DNA of 8,666 nt from Pseudomonadota bacterium (GCA_021780395.1 JAJXYU010000175.1:1-8666); one strand, 5' to 3'. Counted from the stretch's first letter, positions 1-6,280 are shown. A program made the numbers and translations. The notes: a model not told the origin generated them from the letters alone.

Positions 1-572
1 CGGACGGCGCACGCGTCGGCACCGCGAGCCTGCGCCGGCGCGCCCAGCTCCTCGCCGCGCGTCCCGACCTGCGGATCGAGGCGCTGCGGGGCAATCTGAA
101 TACCCGTGTACGACGGCTCGACGAGGGTTCGCTCGACGCGATCGTGCTCGCATGCGCCGGTCTCGCACGGCTCGGCTGGGAGTCGCGGATCGCGGCGCGA
201 TTGCCGCTCGAGGTGTCGCTGCCGGCGGTCGGCCAGGGTGCGATCGGCGTCGAATGCCGTGCGGGTGACACGGCGATCCTCGCGCGCCTCGCCGCGCTCG
301 AGCATCCGCCGACGCGCATGGCGGTGGACGCCGAGCGCGCGTTCTCGCGGCGCCTCGGCGGCAGCTGCCAGTCACCGGTCGCCGCCCATGCGACGCTCGA
401 CGGCGGGCGCCTCGCGCTGCGCGGGCTCGTTGCCGCGCCCGATGGCCACCGGATGCTGCGCGATGAGCTGAGCGGCGCCGCCGATGCGGCCGCGGCGCTC
501 GGCGAAGCGCTCGCGCAACGGATGCTCGCGGCGGGAGCGCGCGAGATCCTCGACACGTTCGCCGCGGGCTGA
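1..572 (+). CDS. hemC: Hydroxymethylbilane synthase (porphobilinogen deaminase), 5'-truncated by window edge
   Basis: This cytosolic enzyme polymerises four porphobilinogen molecules into hydroxymethylbilane in tetrapyrrole synthesis. The reading frame is open from base 3 to a TGA at 570-572, giving 189 visible codons. Visible motifs are VGTASLRR (codons 5-12), LRGNLNTR (28-35), LPAVGQGAIGVECR and GGSCQSP. The Cys of GGSC (codon 122) is the residue that carries the dipyrromethane cofactor in the family. The spacing of the conserved arginines and this Cys matches E. coli HemC (R131/R132, R149, R155, C242) with a constant offset of 120, so about 120 N-terminal residues, including the catalytic Asp region, lie left of the window. 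The usual SLRR context TSS reads TAS here, but the Ser is kept. hemD starts 5 nt downstream, suggesting translational coupling. Confidence 0.96.
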   Translation, partial: DGARVGTASLRRRAQLLAARPDLRIEALRGNLNTRVRRLDEGSLDAIVLACAGLARLGWESRIAARLPLEVSLPAVGQGAIGVECRAGDTAILARLAALEHPPTRMAVDAERAFSRRLGGSCQSPVAAHATLDGGRLALRGLVAAPDGHRMLRDELSGAADAAAALGEALAQRMLAAGAREILDTFAAG

Positions 573-577
573 GCACG

Positions 578-1375
578 ATGCGCCGGCTCGCGGGCGTCGG
601 CGTGATCGTGACACGGCCGCTGGCGCAGTCGGCCGGGTTGTGCAGTCTGATCGAAGCGCACGGCGCGACCGCGTTCGCGCTGCCCGCGATCACGATCGAC
701 GCGCTGGAGCCGCCCGCCGGGCTTGCGCGGCGCATCGCCGCGGGGGATGCGTTCGACCTCGTCGTGTTCACCAGCGCGAACGCAGTACGGCATGGCGCCG
801 GATTGCTCGGATCGCGCCGTGACCTCGAGATCGCCGCGATCGGTCCCGCGACGCGCCGTGTCCTGGATCTCGCAGGCTACCGGGTCGCGATCACGCCGCG
901 CGGCGGATTCGATACCGAACATCTGCTCGCCGAACCCGCGTTCGCGGATCTCGGCGGACGTCGCGTGCTGCTCGTCAAGGGCGTCGGCGGCCGCGACCTG
1001 CTCGCGCGGGAACTCGAGGCGCGCGGCGCGCGGGTCGTGCCGGTCGACGTCTATCGTCGTGCGCCCGCAGCGCCGGACTCCGCGCGGCTGCGCGAACTCG
1101 AAGCGCAGCTCGACGGCGGGGCGCTGCAGGTCGTCACGGCGACCAGCGTCGAGATCGCGACGGCGCTGCTCGCGATCTCGACGCCAACGTTGCGCGCGGC
1201 GCTCGATCGACTGCACTGGCTGGTGCCCGCCGGGCGGGTCGCGGACGCGCTCGCGTCGCTCGGAATCGCCGGACCCCGGATCGAGGCGCGATCGCCGGAG
1301 GACCCGGCGCTCGTCGAGGCGCTGTCGCGCTGGGCGCTCGGCCGGTCCGGCGGCTATTCGAACGAATCGACATAG
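578..1375 (+). CDS. hemD: Uroporphyrinogen-III synthase
   Basis: HemD cyclises hydroxymethylbilane with inversion of ring D to give uroporphyrinogen III, the step after HemC. The 265-aa product has the usual length. The family is poorly conserved, but VIVTRP near the N-terminus, DLVVFTSANAV (about residues 60-70), AAIGPATRRVL, GFDTEHLLAEP and the inter-domain stretch VLLVKGVGGRDLLARELEARG are characteristic of its two alternating Rossmann-like halves. The ATG at 578 lies 5 nt after the hemC stop and has no strong Shine-Dalgarno, so translation is probably coupled to hemC. The stop (1373-1375) lies inside the 3' end of the convergent oxidoreductase gene, giving a 22-bp tail overlap. No hemX or hemY follows, unlike many gammaproteobacterial hem operons. 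Confidence 0.95.
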   Translation: MRRLAGVGVIVTRPLAQSAGLCSLIEAHGATAFALPAITIDALEPPAGLARRIAAGDAFDLVVFTSANAVRHGAGLLGSRRDLEIAAIGPATRRVLDLAGYRVAITPRGGFDTEHLLAEPAFADLGGRRVLLVKGVGGRDLLARELEARGARVVPVDVYRRAPAAPDSARLRELEAQLDGGALQVVTATSVEIATALLAISTPTLRAALDRLHWLVPAGRVADALASLGIAGPRIEARSPEDPALVEALSRWALGRSGGYSNEST

Positions 1376-2370
1376 AGCCGCTCGGGATCGGCGCACCGCG
1401 TCGGGAACGTGCGGCGCACGGCCTCGATCATCGCCGGCGGGCCGCAGGCATAGGTGTCGAACGGCGCGAGCGTCTCGAGGTCGGCGAGCACCGCCTCGTG
1501 CACGAATCCGCGCCGGCCGGTCCAATCCGCCGCGGGTTCCGACACCACCGGGTGGTAGCGCAGCCGCGGCGCCCGGCGTGCGATCTCGCGGATCCTCGCG
1601 TCCGCGTAGAGATCGGCCGCGCTCCGTGCGCCGACGTACAGGCGCACGTCCCGACACGCGCCGCGCTCGACGACATGCCTCAGGATCGCCTGGATCGGCG
1701 CATAGCCGGTGCCGCCCGCGACGAGCAGGAGCGGTGCCGGGTCCGACGTCGCGTCGAGGTTTGGCGGACGATAGCGAAACGAACCTCGCGGGCCTTCGAT
1801 CGTGAGCAGCCGGTCGGTCGGGTCGGCCGCGAACAGCGACTCGGTGAACTCTCCGCCCGGCACGCGGCGCACGTGCAGCTCGATCGTCCCGGCATCGTGC
1901 GGCGGACATGCGATCGAGAAACTGCGTCGCTGGCCCTGCGGCAGCAGGACGTCGAGATACTGGCCGGGCAGGAACGTGAAGGCCGCGACGGGCGGCAGGC
2001 GCAGATGCAGCGCGAGCACGTCGCGCGCGAGCCGCTCGGCGCGGGCGATCCGGCACGGCAGCCGGTGCACGGTCACCTCGTCCGGATGCCGCACCTCGTC
2101 GACGTCGATTTCGAGGTCGCCGCGCGCCCGCGCGCGGCACATCAGGATCAACCCCTCGGCAGCGTCCGTCGGCCCCAGGCCGAGCGGCGGTCCGTCGGGA
2201 TAGTCGACCTCGCCGCGCACCAATCGCGCCCGGCAGGCGCCGCAGTTGCCGCGCCGGCAGCCGTGCGCGAGTCGCACGCCGGCGGCGATCGCCGCATCGA
2301 GCAGCGACTCGGACCCGCCGGCGCGGTACCTGCGCCCGCTACGGACGAGACTCACCTGCACGGCCGGCAC
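1354..2370 (-). CDS. 2Fe-2S ferredoxin / FAD / NAD(P)H oxidoreductase, CDP-6-deoxyglucoseen-reductase-like (AscD family)
   Basis: This is a soluble electron-transfer flavoprotein of 338 aa. From the GTG at 2370, residues 1-95 form a plant-type ferredoxin domain with ligands C38, C43, C46 and C78 (C-x4-C-x2-C then C). Next comes a ferredoxin-reductase FAD domain with the RSFS flavin motif (149-152) and GPRGSF (193-198). The NAD(P)H domain has GGTGYAP (219-225) and CGPP (309-312), and the C-terminus is YVDSFE. The order is that of proteins annotated as CDP-6-deoxy-delta-3,4-glucoseen reductase. No dideoxysugar genes are nearby, so the true substrate is unknown; a general NAD(P)H-to-acceptor reductase is equally possible. 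The start is uncertain: GTG at 2370, 2361 and 2355 are all in frame and none has a good Shine-Dalgarno. The GTG at 2523 would add an implausible stretch inside the upstream gene. It lies 37 nt after the ParA-like gene, probably in one transcript. Confidence 0.88.
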   Translation of the reverse strand: MPAVQVSLVRSGRRYRAGGSESLLDAAIAAGVRLAHGCRRGNCGACRARLVRGEVDYPDGPPLGLGPTDAAEGLILMCRARARGDLEIDVDEVRHPDEVTVHRLPCRIARAERLARDVLALHLRLPPVAAFTFLPGQYLDVLLPQGQRRSFSIACPPHDAGTIELHVRRVPGGEFTESLFAADPTDRLLTIEGPRGSFRYRPPNLDATSDPAPLLLVAGGTGYAPIQAILRHVVERGACRDVRLYVGARSAADLYADARIREIARRAPRLRYHPVVSEPAADWTGRRGFVHEAVLADLETLAPFDTYACGPPAMIEAVRRTFPTRCADPERLYVDSFE

Positions 2371-2407
2371 CCGGGCGCGCCCGGGCCGCGCCTCGCCGGA
2401 TCGCGCT

Positions 2408-3046
2408 TCAGGGTTGACTGCGCTTGCTGTCGAGCCAGGCGCAGATCGGCTCCCACTGCCGCCAGTCGGGCCAGGCGAGGTACTCGGGCAGCTCCAGGAC
2501 GCCCATGCCGCGTGAGTAGGCACGCACGTAGTTCTGCGCCTCGCGCAGCGCGCCGAGGTACGGCACCTTCAGGTGCTTGAGGTAACGCTCGAGCTCCTCG
2601 TAGATCAGCGTGTATTCGCGGACCCGGTTCGCCACCACCGCGAGTCGCGCCTGCTTGCGCGAGACCTTGCCGATCTCCTGCAATTCCGCCATGAAGTGCC
2701 CGCAGGCCTTGATGTCGATCGTCGAGGGCAGGACCGGGACCAGGATCGTCTCGGCACGTCGCACCAGTTCGTTGAGCTCCGTGCCATGCACCCGCGCCGG
2801 AGCGTCGATCACGAGGACCTCGGTATTGCGGGGCACGTTGCGTATGCCTTCCTCGAAGGCCGGTACGCCGGTGATCGCGGGCAGATCGTGCGGGCGCGTC
2901 GCGAGCCAGTCGAGGCTCGAGCGCTGCGGATCGTAATCGGCGATGCAGGTCTCGTGGCCGTCGCGCGCGAAGAACACCGCGAGATTCGTCGCGATCGTGC
3001 TCTTGCCGCAACCACCCTTTGCATTCAGGACCATGATGTGGCGCAT
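2408..3046 (-). CDS. Orphan ParA/MinD-type P-loop ATPase
   Basis: The 212-aa protein belongs to the ParA/MinD (SIMIBI) ATPase family that positions DNA, cell machinery or protein clusters. It has the deviant Walker A KGGCGKST (residues 10-17) with signature Lys10 and catalytic-loop Lys15. It also has the A' motif DYDPQ (37-41, Asp39 expected to activate water) and the Walker B-type strand VLVIDAPA (77-84). The C-terminal half (ANRVREYTLIYEELERYL and LREAQNYVRAYSRGMGVLELP) looks like the chromosomal/orphan ParA fold. It lacks the N-terminal helix-turn-helix of large plasmid ParA proteins and the membrane-targeting C-terminal helix of MinD. There is no parB or parS-like array in the window, so the cargo is unknown. 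The ATG at 3046 is preceded by a purine-rich GGGGAG at good spacing. The oxidoreductase lies 37 nt downstream on the same strand, and dapF diverges upstream. Confidence 0.92.
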   Translation of the reverse strand: MRHIMVLNAKGGCGKSTIATNLAVFFARDGHETCIADYDPQRSSLDWLATRPHDLPAITGVPAFEEGIRNVPRNTEVLVIDAPARVHGTELNELVRRAETILVPVLPSTIDIKACGHFMAELQEIGKVSRKQARLAVVANRVREYTLIYEELERYLKHLKVPYLGALREAQNYVRAYSRGMGVLELPEYLAWPDWRQWEPICAWLDSKRSQP

Positions 3047-3150
3047 GCGCTCCCCGCCTCCACTGTTCCCCGGCCGTCCTCGGCCGAGGCAAGGCTAAGT
3101 CGGGGGCTTCGAATCCGCAAGCCCTCGCGCTCGCATCCCGGGGAGCGCAT
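3045..3150. repeat. Perfect 12-bp inverted repeat across the divergent parA-like/dapF control region
   Basis: The arms are ATGCGCTCCCCG at 3045-3056 and its exact reverse complement CGGGGAGCGCAT at 3139-3150, with 82 bp between them. Read on the minus strand, the left arm comprises the GGGGAG ribosome-binding site and most of the start codon of the ParA-like gene. The right arm lies 16 nt upstream of the dapF ATG and reads ATC where the other arm has ATG. It may be a regulator-binding pair, a trace of a local inverted duplication, or chance in GC-rich DNA. The arms are seen directly; a function is inferred only. Confidence 0.6.
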
Positions 3151-3167
3151 CGGCTATCCTCGGCCGA
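3077..3167. repeat. Direct repeat TCCTCGGCCGA (palindromic core), candidate operator pair
   Basis: TCCTCGGCCGA occurs at 3077-3087 and again at 3157-3167, exactly 80 bp apart. Both copies contain the 8-bp palindrome TCGGCCGA. The first copy sits in a perfect 12-bp palindrome, CCTCGGCCGAGG (3078-3089). The second ends on the A of the dapF start codon. Spacing close to a whole number of helical turns and placement at each end of a divergent promoter region would suit a dimeric repressor, but no regulator is identified. Confidence 0.45.
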
Positions 3168-4003
3168 TGCGGCTCGACTTCTGGAAGATGCAAGGGCTCG
3201 GCAACGACTTCCTGGTCTTCGACGCGCCCGACGACTTCCGCGGGCGCGCGATGGACGCCGCGTCACTGCGGCGTCTCGCGGACCGTCACACCGGAATCGG
3301 CTTCGACCAGGCGCTGATGCTCGAGCCGCCGCGCGATCCGGCGACGCGCGCCTACTATCGGATCTTCAACGCGGACGGCGGCGAGGTCGAGCAGTGCGGC
3401 AACGGCGCGCGTTGCGTCGCAGCCCTGCTGCATGCACGCGATCCGGCGCGCCGCCGCGAACTCGCGCTCGGCAGCCCCGGGGGCACGGTCCACGCGCGGA
3501 TCGGGGAGGACGGCCGCGTATCGGTCGAGATCGGCGCGCCGGATTTCGAGCCGAGCTCGCTGCCGATGACGGCACCCTGCGCCGCGCCCTCGTACCCGAT
3601 CCGCATCGGCGACCTCGAGGTGCGGGTCGGGGCCGTGTCGGTCGGCAATCCCCACGCCGTCGTCTACGTCGAGGACGTCGAGTCCGCGCCGGTCGCCACC
3701 CTCGGACCCGCGATCGAGCGACACCCGGCGTTCCCGCGGCGGGTGAACGTCGGCTTCCTGCAGATCCACGACCGCGGCCACGTCTCGCTGCGGGTATACG
3801 AGCGCGGCGTCGGCGAGACCCTCGCCTGCGGCACCGGGGCATGCGCCGCGGTCGCCGTCGGTCGCCACGACGGCCGCCTCGACGCCGAGGTCGACGTGGA
3901 TCTGCGCGGCGGACGCGCGCAGGTGCGCTGGCCGGGCGAGGGCAGTACGGCCTGGCTCACCGGACCCGCGAATGTCGTTTTCACCGGTTCGATCGAGCTA
4001 TGA
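3167..4003 (+). CDS. dapF: Diaminopimelate epimerase
   Basis: DapF converts LL-diaminopimelate to meso-diaminopimelate, the precursor of lysine and of the peptidoglycan cross-link residue, using two active-site cysteines and no cofactor. The 278-aa product has the family length. The N-terminus KMQGLGNDFLVFDAP is diagnostic. The first catalytic Cys is C77 in CGNGARC, and the second is C221 in ETLACGTGACA. GNPHAVVYVEDV and the YERGVGET loop are also present. The ATG at 3167 is fixed by alignment to MxLxFxKMHGLGND. No Shine-Dalgarno is visible just upstream: the nearest purine run (GGGGAG, 3140-3145) is about 21 nt away, and a TATCCT box at 3155-3160 would give a nearly leaderless mRNA. It diverges from the ParA-like gene and is followed 28 nt later by the DUF484 gene, the order seen in E. 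coli (dapF-yigA-xerC). lysA and lptM are not upstream. Confidence 0.97.
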   Translation: MRLDFWKMQGLGNDFLVFDAPDDFRGRAMDAASLRRLADRHTGIGFDQALMLEPPRDPATRAYYRIFNADGGEVEQCGNGARCVAALLHARDPARRRELALGSPGGTVHARIGEDGRVSVEIGAPDFEPSSLPMTAPCAAPSYPIRIGDLEVRVGAVSVGNPHAVVYVEDVESAPVATLGPAIERHPAFPRRVNVGFLQIHDRGHVSLRVYERGVGETLACGTGACAAVAVGRHDGRLDAEVDVDLRGGRAQVRWPGEGSTAWLTGPANVVFTGSIEL

Positions 4004-4004
4004 T
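3999..4004 (+). promoter_or_regulatory. Possible sigma-70 -10 box (TATGAT) at the dapF stop
   Basis: TATGAT matches TATAAT at five of six positions and overlaps the dapF TGA (4001-4003). It lies in the least GC-rich pocket of the area (about 3971-4016). A start of transcription near 4011 would give a leader of about 20 nt before the ATG at 4032. The -35 is poor: TTTTCA (3978-3983) matches four of six but with a 15-bp spacer. It could supply extra transcription of the DUF484-xerC genes. Confidence 0.3.
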
Positions 4005-4031
4005 GGGTCTTTCCACCCGGAGCGAGCACCG

Positions 4032-4739
4032 ATGACGACCCATTCCGCGCGCGGAGTGAAAGAAGAGGCGATGAGCGACGACCGGGTCGCGGATTACCTG
4101 CAGACGAACCCGGACTTCTTCGAGCGCAACGCCGCGCTGCTCGCGAAGCTGCGGCTGCCCCACCTGCGGGATCGGACCGCGACGGTGAGCCTGGTCGAGC
4201 GTCAGATCGAGGTTCTGCGCGAGCGCAACCACGCGCTCGAACGTCGGCTGAAGGATCTGGTCGAGGTCGCGCGCGCGAACGATGCGCTCGCCGACCGGAT
4301 CCACCGCCTCGCGCAGCGCCTGATCCGCGCCCGCGACCTGCCGGCGACCGTCGCGGCGATCGAGACCTCGATGCGCGAGGACTTCGAGGCGATGCATTCG
4401 GTGCTGGTCCTGTTCCTGCCGGCGGGCAGCGGGCTCGAGACGGCCGGACAACGCTTCCTGCGCATTACCGAGCCGGCCGATGCGAATCTGAAATCCTTCG
4501 AGTCGCTCCTCGCGTCGGGCAAGCCCCGGTGCGGCCAGATCCGCGATTCGCAGCGTGATTACCTCTTCGGCGCGGACACGGTGGAGATCGGATCGGTCGC
4601 GTTGACTCCGCTCGGACCGAAGGGCAGCCTCGGCCTGCTCGCGATCGGGGCGAGCGACGCGGAGCGCTTCCACCCGGCGATGAGCACCGATTTCCTGATC
4701 CGGATCGGCGACTTGATCGCGCACGCGCTGACGCGCTGA
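4032..4739 (+). CDS. DUF484 family protein (YigA-like), GAF-like
   Basis: This is a 235-aa soluble protein of unknown function, belonging to the DUF484 family found between dapF and xerC in gammaproteobacteria (E. coli yigA). Residues 16-50 carry the family's N-terminal signature (VADYLQTNPDFFERNAALLAKLRLPH). A probable coiled coil follows at about 52-101 (SLVERQIEVLRERNHALERR). Residues from about 102 to the end look like a GAF-type sensory fold. I see no catalytic motif. The ATG at 4032 has GGAG 9 nt upstream. The in-frame ATG at 4071 (MSDDRV, 222 aa) has a purine run but only 2-3 nt of spacing, and remains an alternative. The xerC start is 5 nt (TTG) or 20 nt (CTG) downstream, so the two proteins are made from one message. 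Conserved linkage suggests, but does not show, a role tied to XerC or cell division. Confidence 0.9.
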   Translation: MTTHSARGVKEEAMSDDRVADYLQTNPDFFERNAALLAKLRLPHLRDRTATVSLVERQIEVLRERNHALERRLKDLVEVARANDALADRIHRLAQRLIRARDLPATVAAIETSMREDFEAMHSVLVLFLPAGSGLETAGQRFLRITEPADANLKSFESLLASGKPRCGQIRDSQRDYLFGADTVEIGSVALTPLGPKGSLGLLAIGASDAERFHPAMSTDFLIRIGDLIAHALTR

Positions 4740-4744
4740 GCCGC

Positions 4745-5659
4745 TTGCAGGAGCGCGCCCTGAGCGCCGCGCTGCGCGACTGGATCGAGCGCTTCTGCGC
4801 GCACCTGCGCCTGGAACGGCGCATGAGCCCGCACACCGCGGCCGCCTATCGGCGCGACCTCGAGTCGCTCGCGCGGCACCTCGAGCAGCGCAGGTCGGGG
4901 GATTGGCGCAATCTCGACGGCGCCTCGATACGCGCGTTCGCGGCGGCCGAGCACGCCTCGGGCCTCTCGCCGCGCAGCGTGCAACGCCGCCTATCCGCGA
5001 TCCGCAGCTTCTACGGCTATCTGCGCCGTGAGGCCGTGGTCGAACGCAACCCGGCCGAGGGGATACGCGCGCCGCGCGGCGAGCGGCGTCTGCCCTCGAC
5101 CCTCGACGTCGACCAGATGGCCCGGCTCCTGTCGTTCCGGGCGGACGACCGCTTGTCGGCGCGCGACAAGGCGATCATGGAGCTGCTGTACTCCTCGGGT
5201 CTGCGCCTCGCGGAGCTCGCCGGCCTGAACCGGGGAGACGTCGATCTCGCCGATGCGACCGTCCGCGTACTCGGCAAGGGCGCGAAGACGCGCATCGTCC
5301 CGATCGGTCGCGCCGCCCGCACCGCACTCGCCGCCTGGCTCGGCGAACACCCGGGCGGCACCGGACGGGCGCTGTTCCAGAGCCGCGACGGCCGGCGGCT
5401 CTCGCCACGCGCGATCCAGCAGCGCGTCGCGCTGTGGGCGCGACGGCAGGGCATCGCCGTGCGCGTGCATCCGCACCTCTTCCGGCACTCGTTCGCGACT
5501 CACCTGCTCGAGTCGAGCGCGGACCTGCGCGGGGTGCAGGAACTCCTCGGCCATGCGAACATCGGGACGACCCAGATCTACACGCATCTCGACTTTCAGC
5601 ACCTCGCGAGCGTGTACGACGCCTCGCATCCACGCGCACGGCGACGTACCCGACCTTGA
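4745..5659 (+). CDS. xerC: Tyrosine recombinase XerC
   Basis: XerC, acting with XerD at dif near the terminus, resolves chromosome dimers before division. The 304-aa frame has the N-terminal SAM-like core-binding domain (about 10-105) and the catalytic domain (about 115-295). All six catalytic residues of the tyrosine recombinases are visible: R154 (SSGLRLAEL), K178 (LGKGAK), H244 and R247 ([13 protein letters not shown]), H270 (LLGHANIG) and nucleophile Y279 (TTQIYTHLD). The ending [18 protein letters not shown] is typical of XerC rather than XerD. No in-frame ATG or GTG start lies between the preceding stop and the conserved N-terminus. The choice is TTG 4745, with only a weak GAG upstream, or the rare CTG 4760, with AGGAG 6 nt upstream and an N-terminus almost the length of E. 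coli XerC. The stop codon overlaps the -35 of a heat-shock promoter for hslV. Confidence 0.96.
   Translation: MQERALSAALRDWIERFCAHLRLERRMSPHTAAAYRRDLESLARHLEQRRSGDWRNLDGASIRAFAAAEHASGLSPRSVQRRLSAIRSFYGYLRREAVVERNPAEGIRAPRGERRLPSTLDVDQMARLLSFRADDRLSARDKAIMELLYSSGLRLAELAGLNRGDVDLADATVRVLGKGAKTRIVPIGRAARTALAAWLGEHPGGTGRALFQSRDGRRLSPRAIQQRVALWARRQGIAVRVHPHLFRHSFATHLLESSADLRGVQELLGHANIGTTQIYTHLDFQHLASVYDASHPRARRRTRP
4749..4753 (+). promoter_or_regulatory. Shine-Dalgarno AGGAG that favours a CTG start for xerC
   Basis: AGGAG lies inside the first codons of the TTG-initiated frame and ends 6 nt before the in-frame CTG at 4760-4762. That is an ideal spacing for initiation there, whereas the TTG at 4745 has no comparable site. 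If used, XerC would start [12 protein letters not shown] and be 299 aa. Confidence 0.4.
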
Positions 5660-5682
5660 AATCCACCGTTCCACCCCCAACC
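5655..5682 (+). promoter_or_regulatory. Sigma-32 heat-shock promoter for hslVU
   Basis: CTTGAAA at 5655-5661 is an exact match to the sigma-32 -35 consensus. After a 13-bp spacer, CCCCAACC at 5675-5682 matches the start of the -10 consensus (CCCCATnT) at its first five bases. The -35 overlaps the xerC TGA (5657-5659). Transcription would begin near 5690, about 25 nt upstream of the hslV ATG. hslVU is a classical member of the sigma-32 regulon in E. coli, which supports the call. Confidence 0.7.
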
Positions 5683-5714
5683 TCCGCCGTTTCCCGTCGA
5701 TCGAGCCGGTGCAC

Positions 5715-6275
5715 ATGAACTTGGACGACCCTTTCCAGCACCGCCCCGGCGCGATGCTCGGCACGACGATCCTCGCGGTTCGGCGCGGTGGCCACGTCGC
5801 GCTCGGCGGCGACGGCCAGGTAACCCTCGGCCAGACCGTGATCAAGAGCAATGCGCGCAAGGTGCGCCGCCTCTACGGCGGCAAGGTGCTCGCGGGCTTC
5901 GCCGGCGGCACGGCCGATGCGTTCACGCTGTTCGAGCGCTTCGAGGGCAAGCTGGAGAAATACGGCAACCTCACCCGGGCCGCGATCGAACTCGCGAAGG
6001 ACTGGCGGACCGATCGCAGCCTGCGCCGGCTCGAAGCATTGCTGTGCGTCGCCGACGCGGAACGCTCGTACATGATCTCCGGAACCGGCGACGTGATCGA
6101 GCCGGAGCACGACCTGATCGCGATCGGTTCGGGCGGTGCGTTCGCGCAGGCCGCGGCGCTCGCGCTGCTGCGTGCGACCGAGCTCGGCGCCCGCGAGGTC
6201 GTCGAGCGTGCGCTCGGCATCGCCGCGGAGATCTGCATCTACACGAACCGGAATCTGACGATCGAGGAGCTGTAG
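5715..6275 (+). CDS. hslV: ATP-dependent protease proteolytic subunit HslV (ClpQ)
   Basis: HslV forms the double-hexamer peptidase chamber of the cytosolic HslUV heat-shock protease and is a proteasome-beta-type N-terminal-nucleophile (Thr) hydrolase. The 186-aa product shows [73 protein letters not shown] and the terminal [13 protein letters not shown]17, after G16, aligns with the mature Thr1. D33 and K49 then match the catalytic-site Asp17 and Lys33 of E. coli. From the ATG at 5715 there is a 16-residue propeptide, comparable to the longer N-termini of some proteobacterial HslV proteins. An in-frame ATG at 5754 would leave only Met-Leu-Gly before the Thr. Neither has a clear Shine-Dalgarno. 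hslU follows after 5 nt. Confidence 0.97.
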   Translation: MNLDDPFQHRPGAMLGTTILAVRRGGHVALGGDGQVTLGQTVIKSNARKVRRLYGGKVLAGFAGGTADAFTLFERFEGKLEKYGNLTRAAIELAKDWRTDRSLRRLEALLCVADAERSYMISGTGDVIEPEHDLIAIGSGGAFAQAAALALLRATELGAREVVERALGIAAEICIYTNRNLTIEEL

Positions 6276-6280
6276 GGCCG

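Noticed and set aside
723..1805. A 360-codon plus-strand frame overlapping hemD and the oxidoreductase
   Set aside because: Arg/Ser/Pro-rich low-complexity translation out of frame with hemD; a shadow frame of GC-rich coding DNA.
1354..2370. Assigning the oxidoreductase to dideoxysugar (ascarylose) synthesis
   Set aside because: No other sugar-nucleotide genes are present, and this label is often applied by homology to general ferredoxin-type reductases.
2371..2523. Extending the oxidoreductase to the GTG at 2523
   Set aside because: The added 51 residues run inside the 3' end of the ParA-like gene and resemble no ferredoxin-domain N-terminus; the GTGs at 2355-2370 fit the family start.
1498..2580. 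A 360-codon plus-strand frame opposite the oxidoreductase and the ParA-like gene
   Set aside because: Antisense to genes with clear cofactor and nucleotide-binding motifs; no recognisable domain of its own.
3041..3050. Palindrome GCGCATGCGC at the start of the ParA-like gene as a separate operator
   Set aside because: Short GC-alternating palindromes are expected often at this base composition; only the longer repeats in the region are kept.
2573..3166. Extending dapF upstream in its open frame across the ParA-like gene
   Set aside because: The extra 198 residues read antisense through the ParA-like gene; DapF proteins begin at the M-x-L-x-F-x-KM-x-GLGND motif, which fixes the ATG at 3167.
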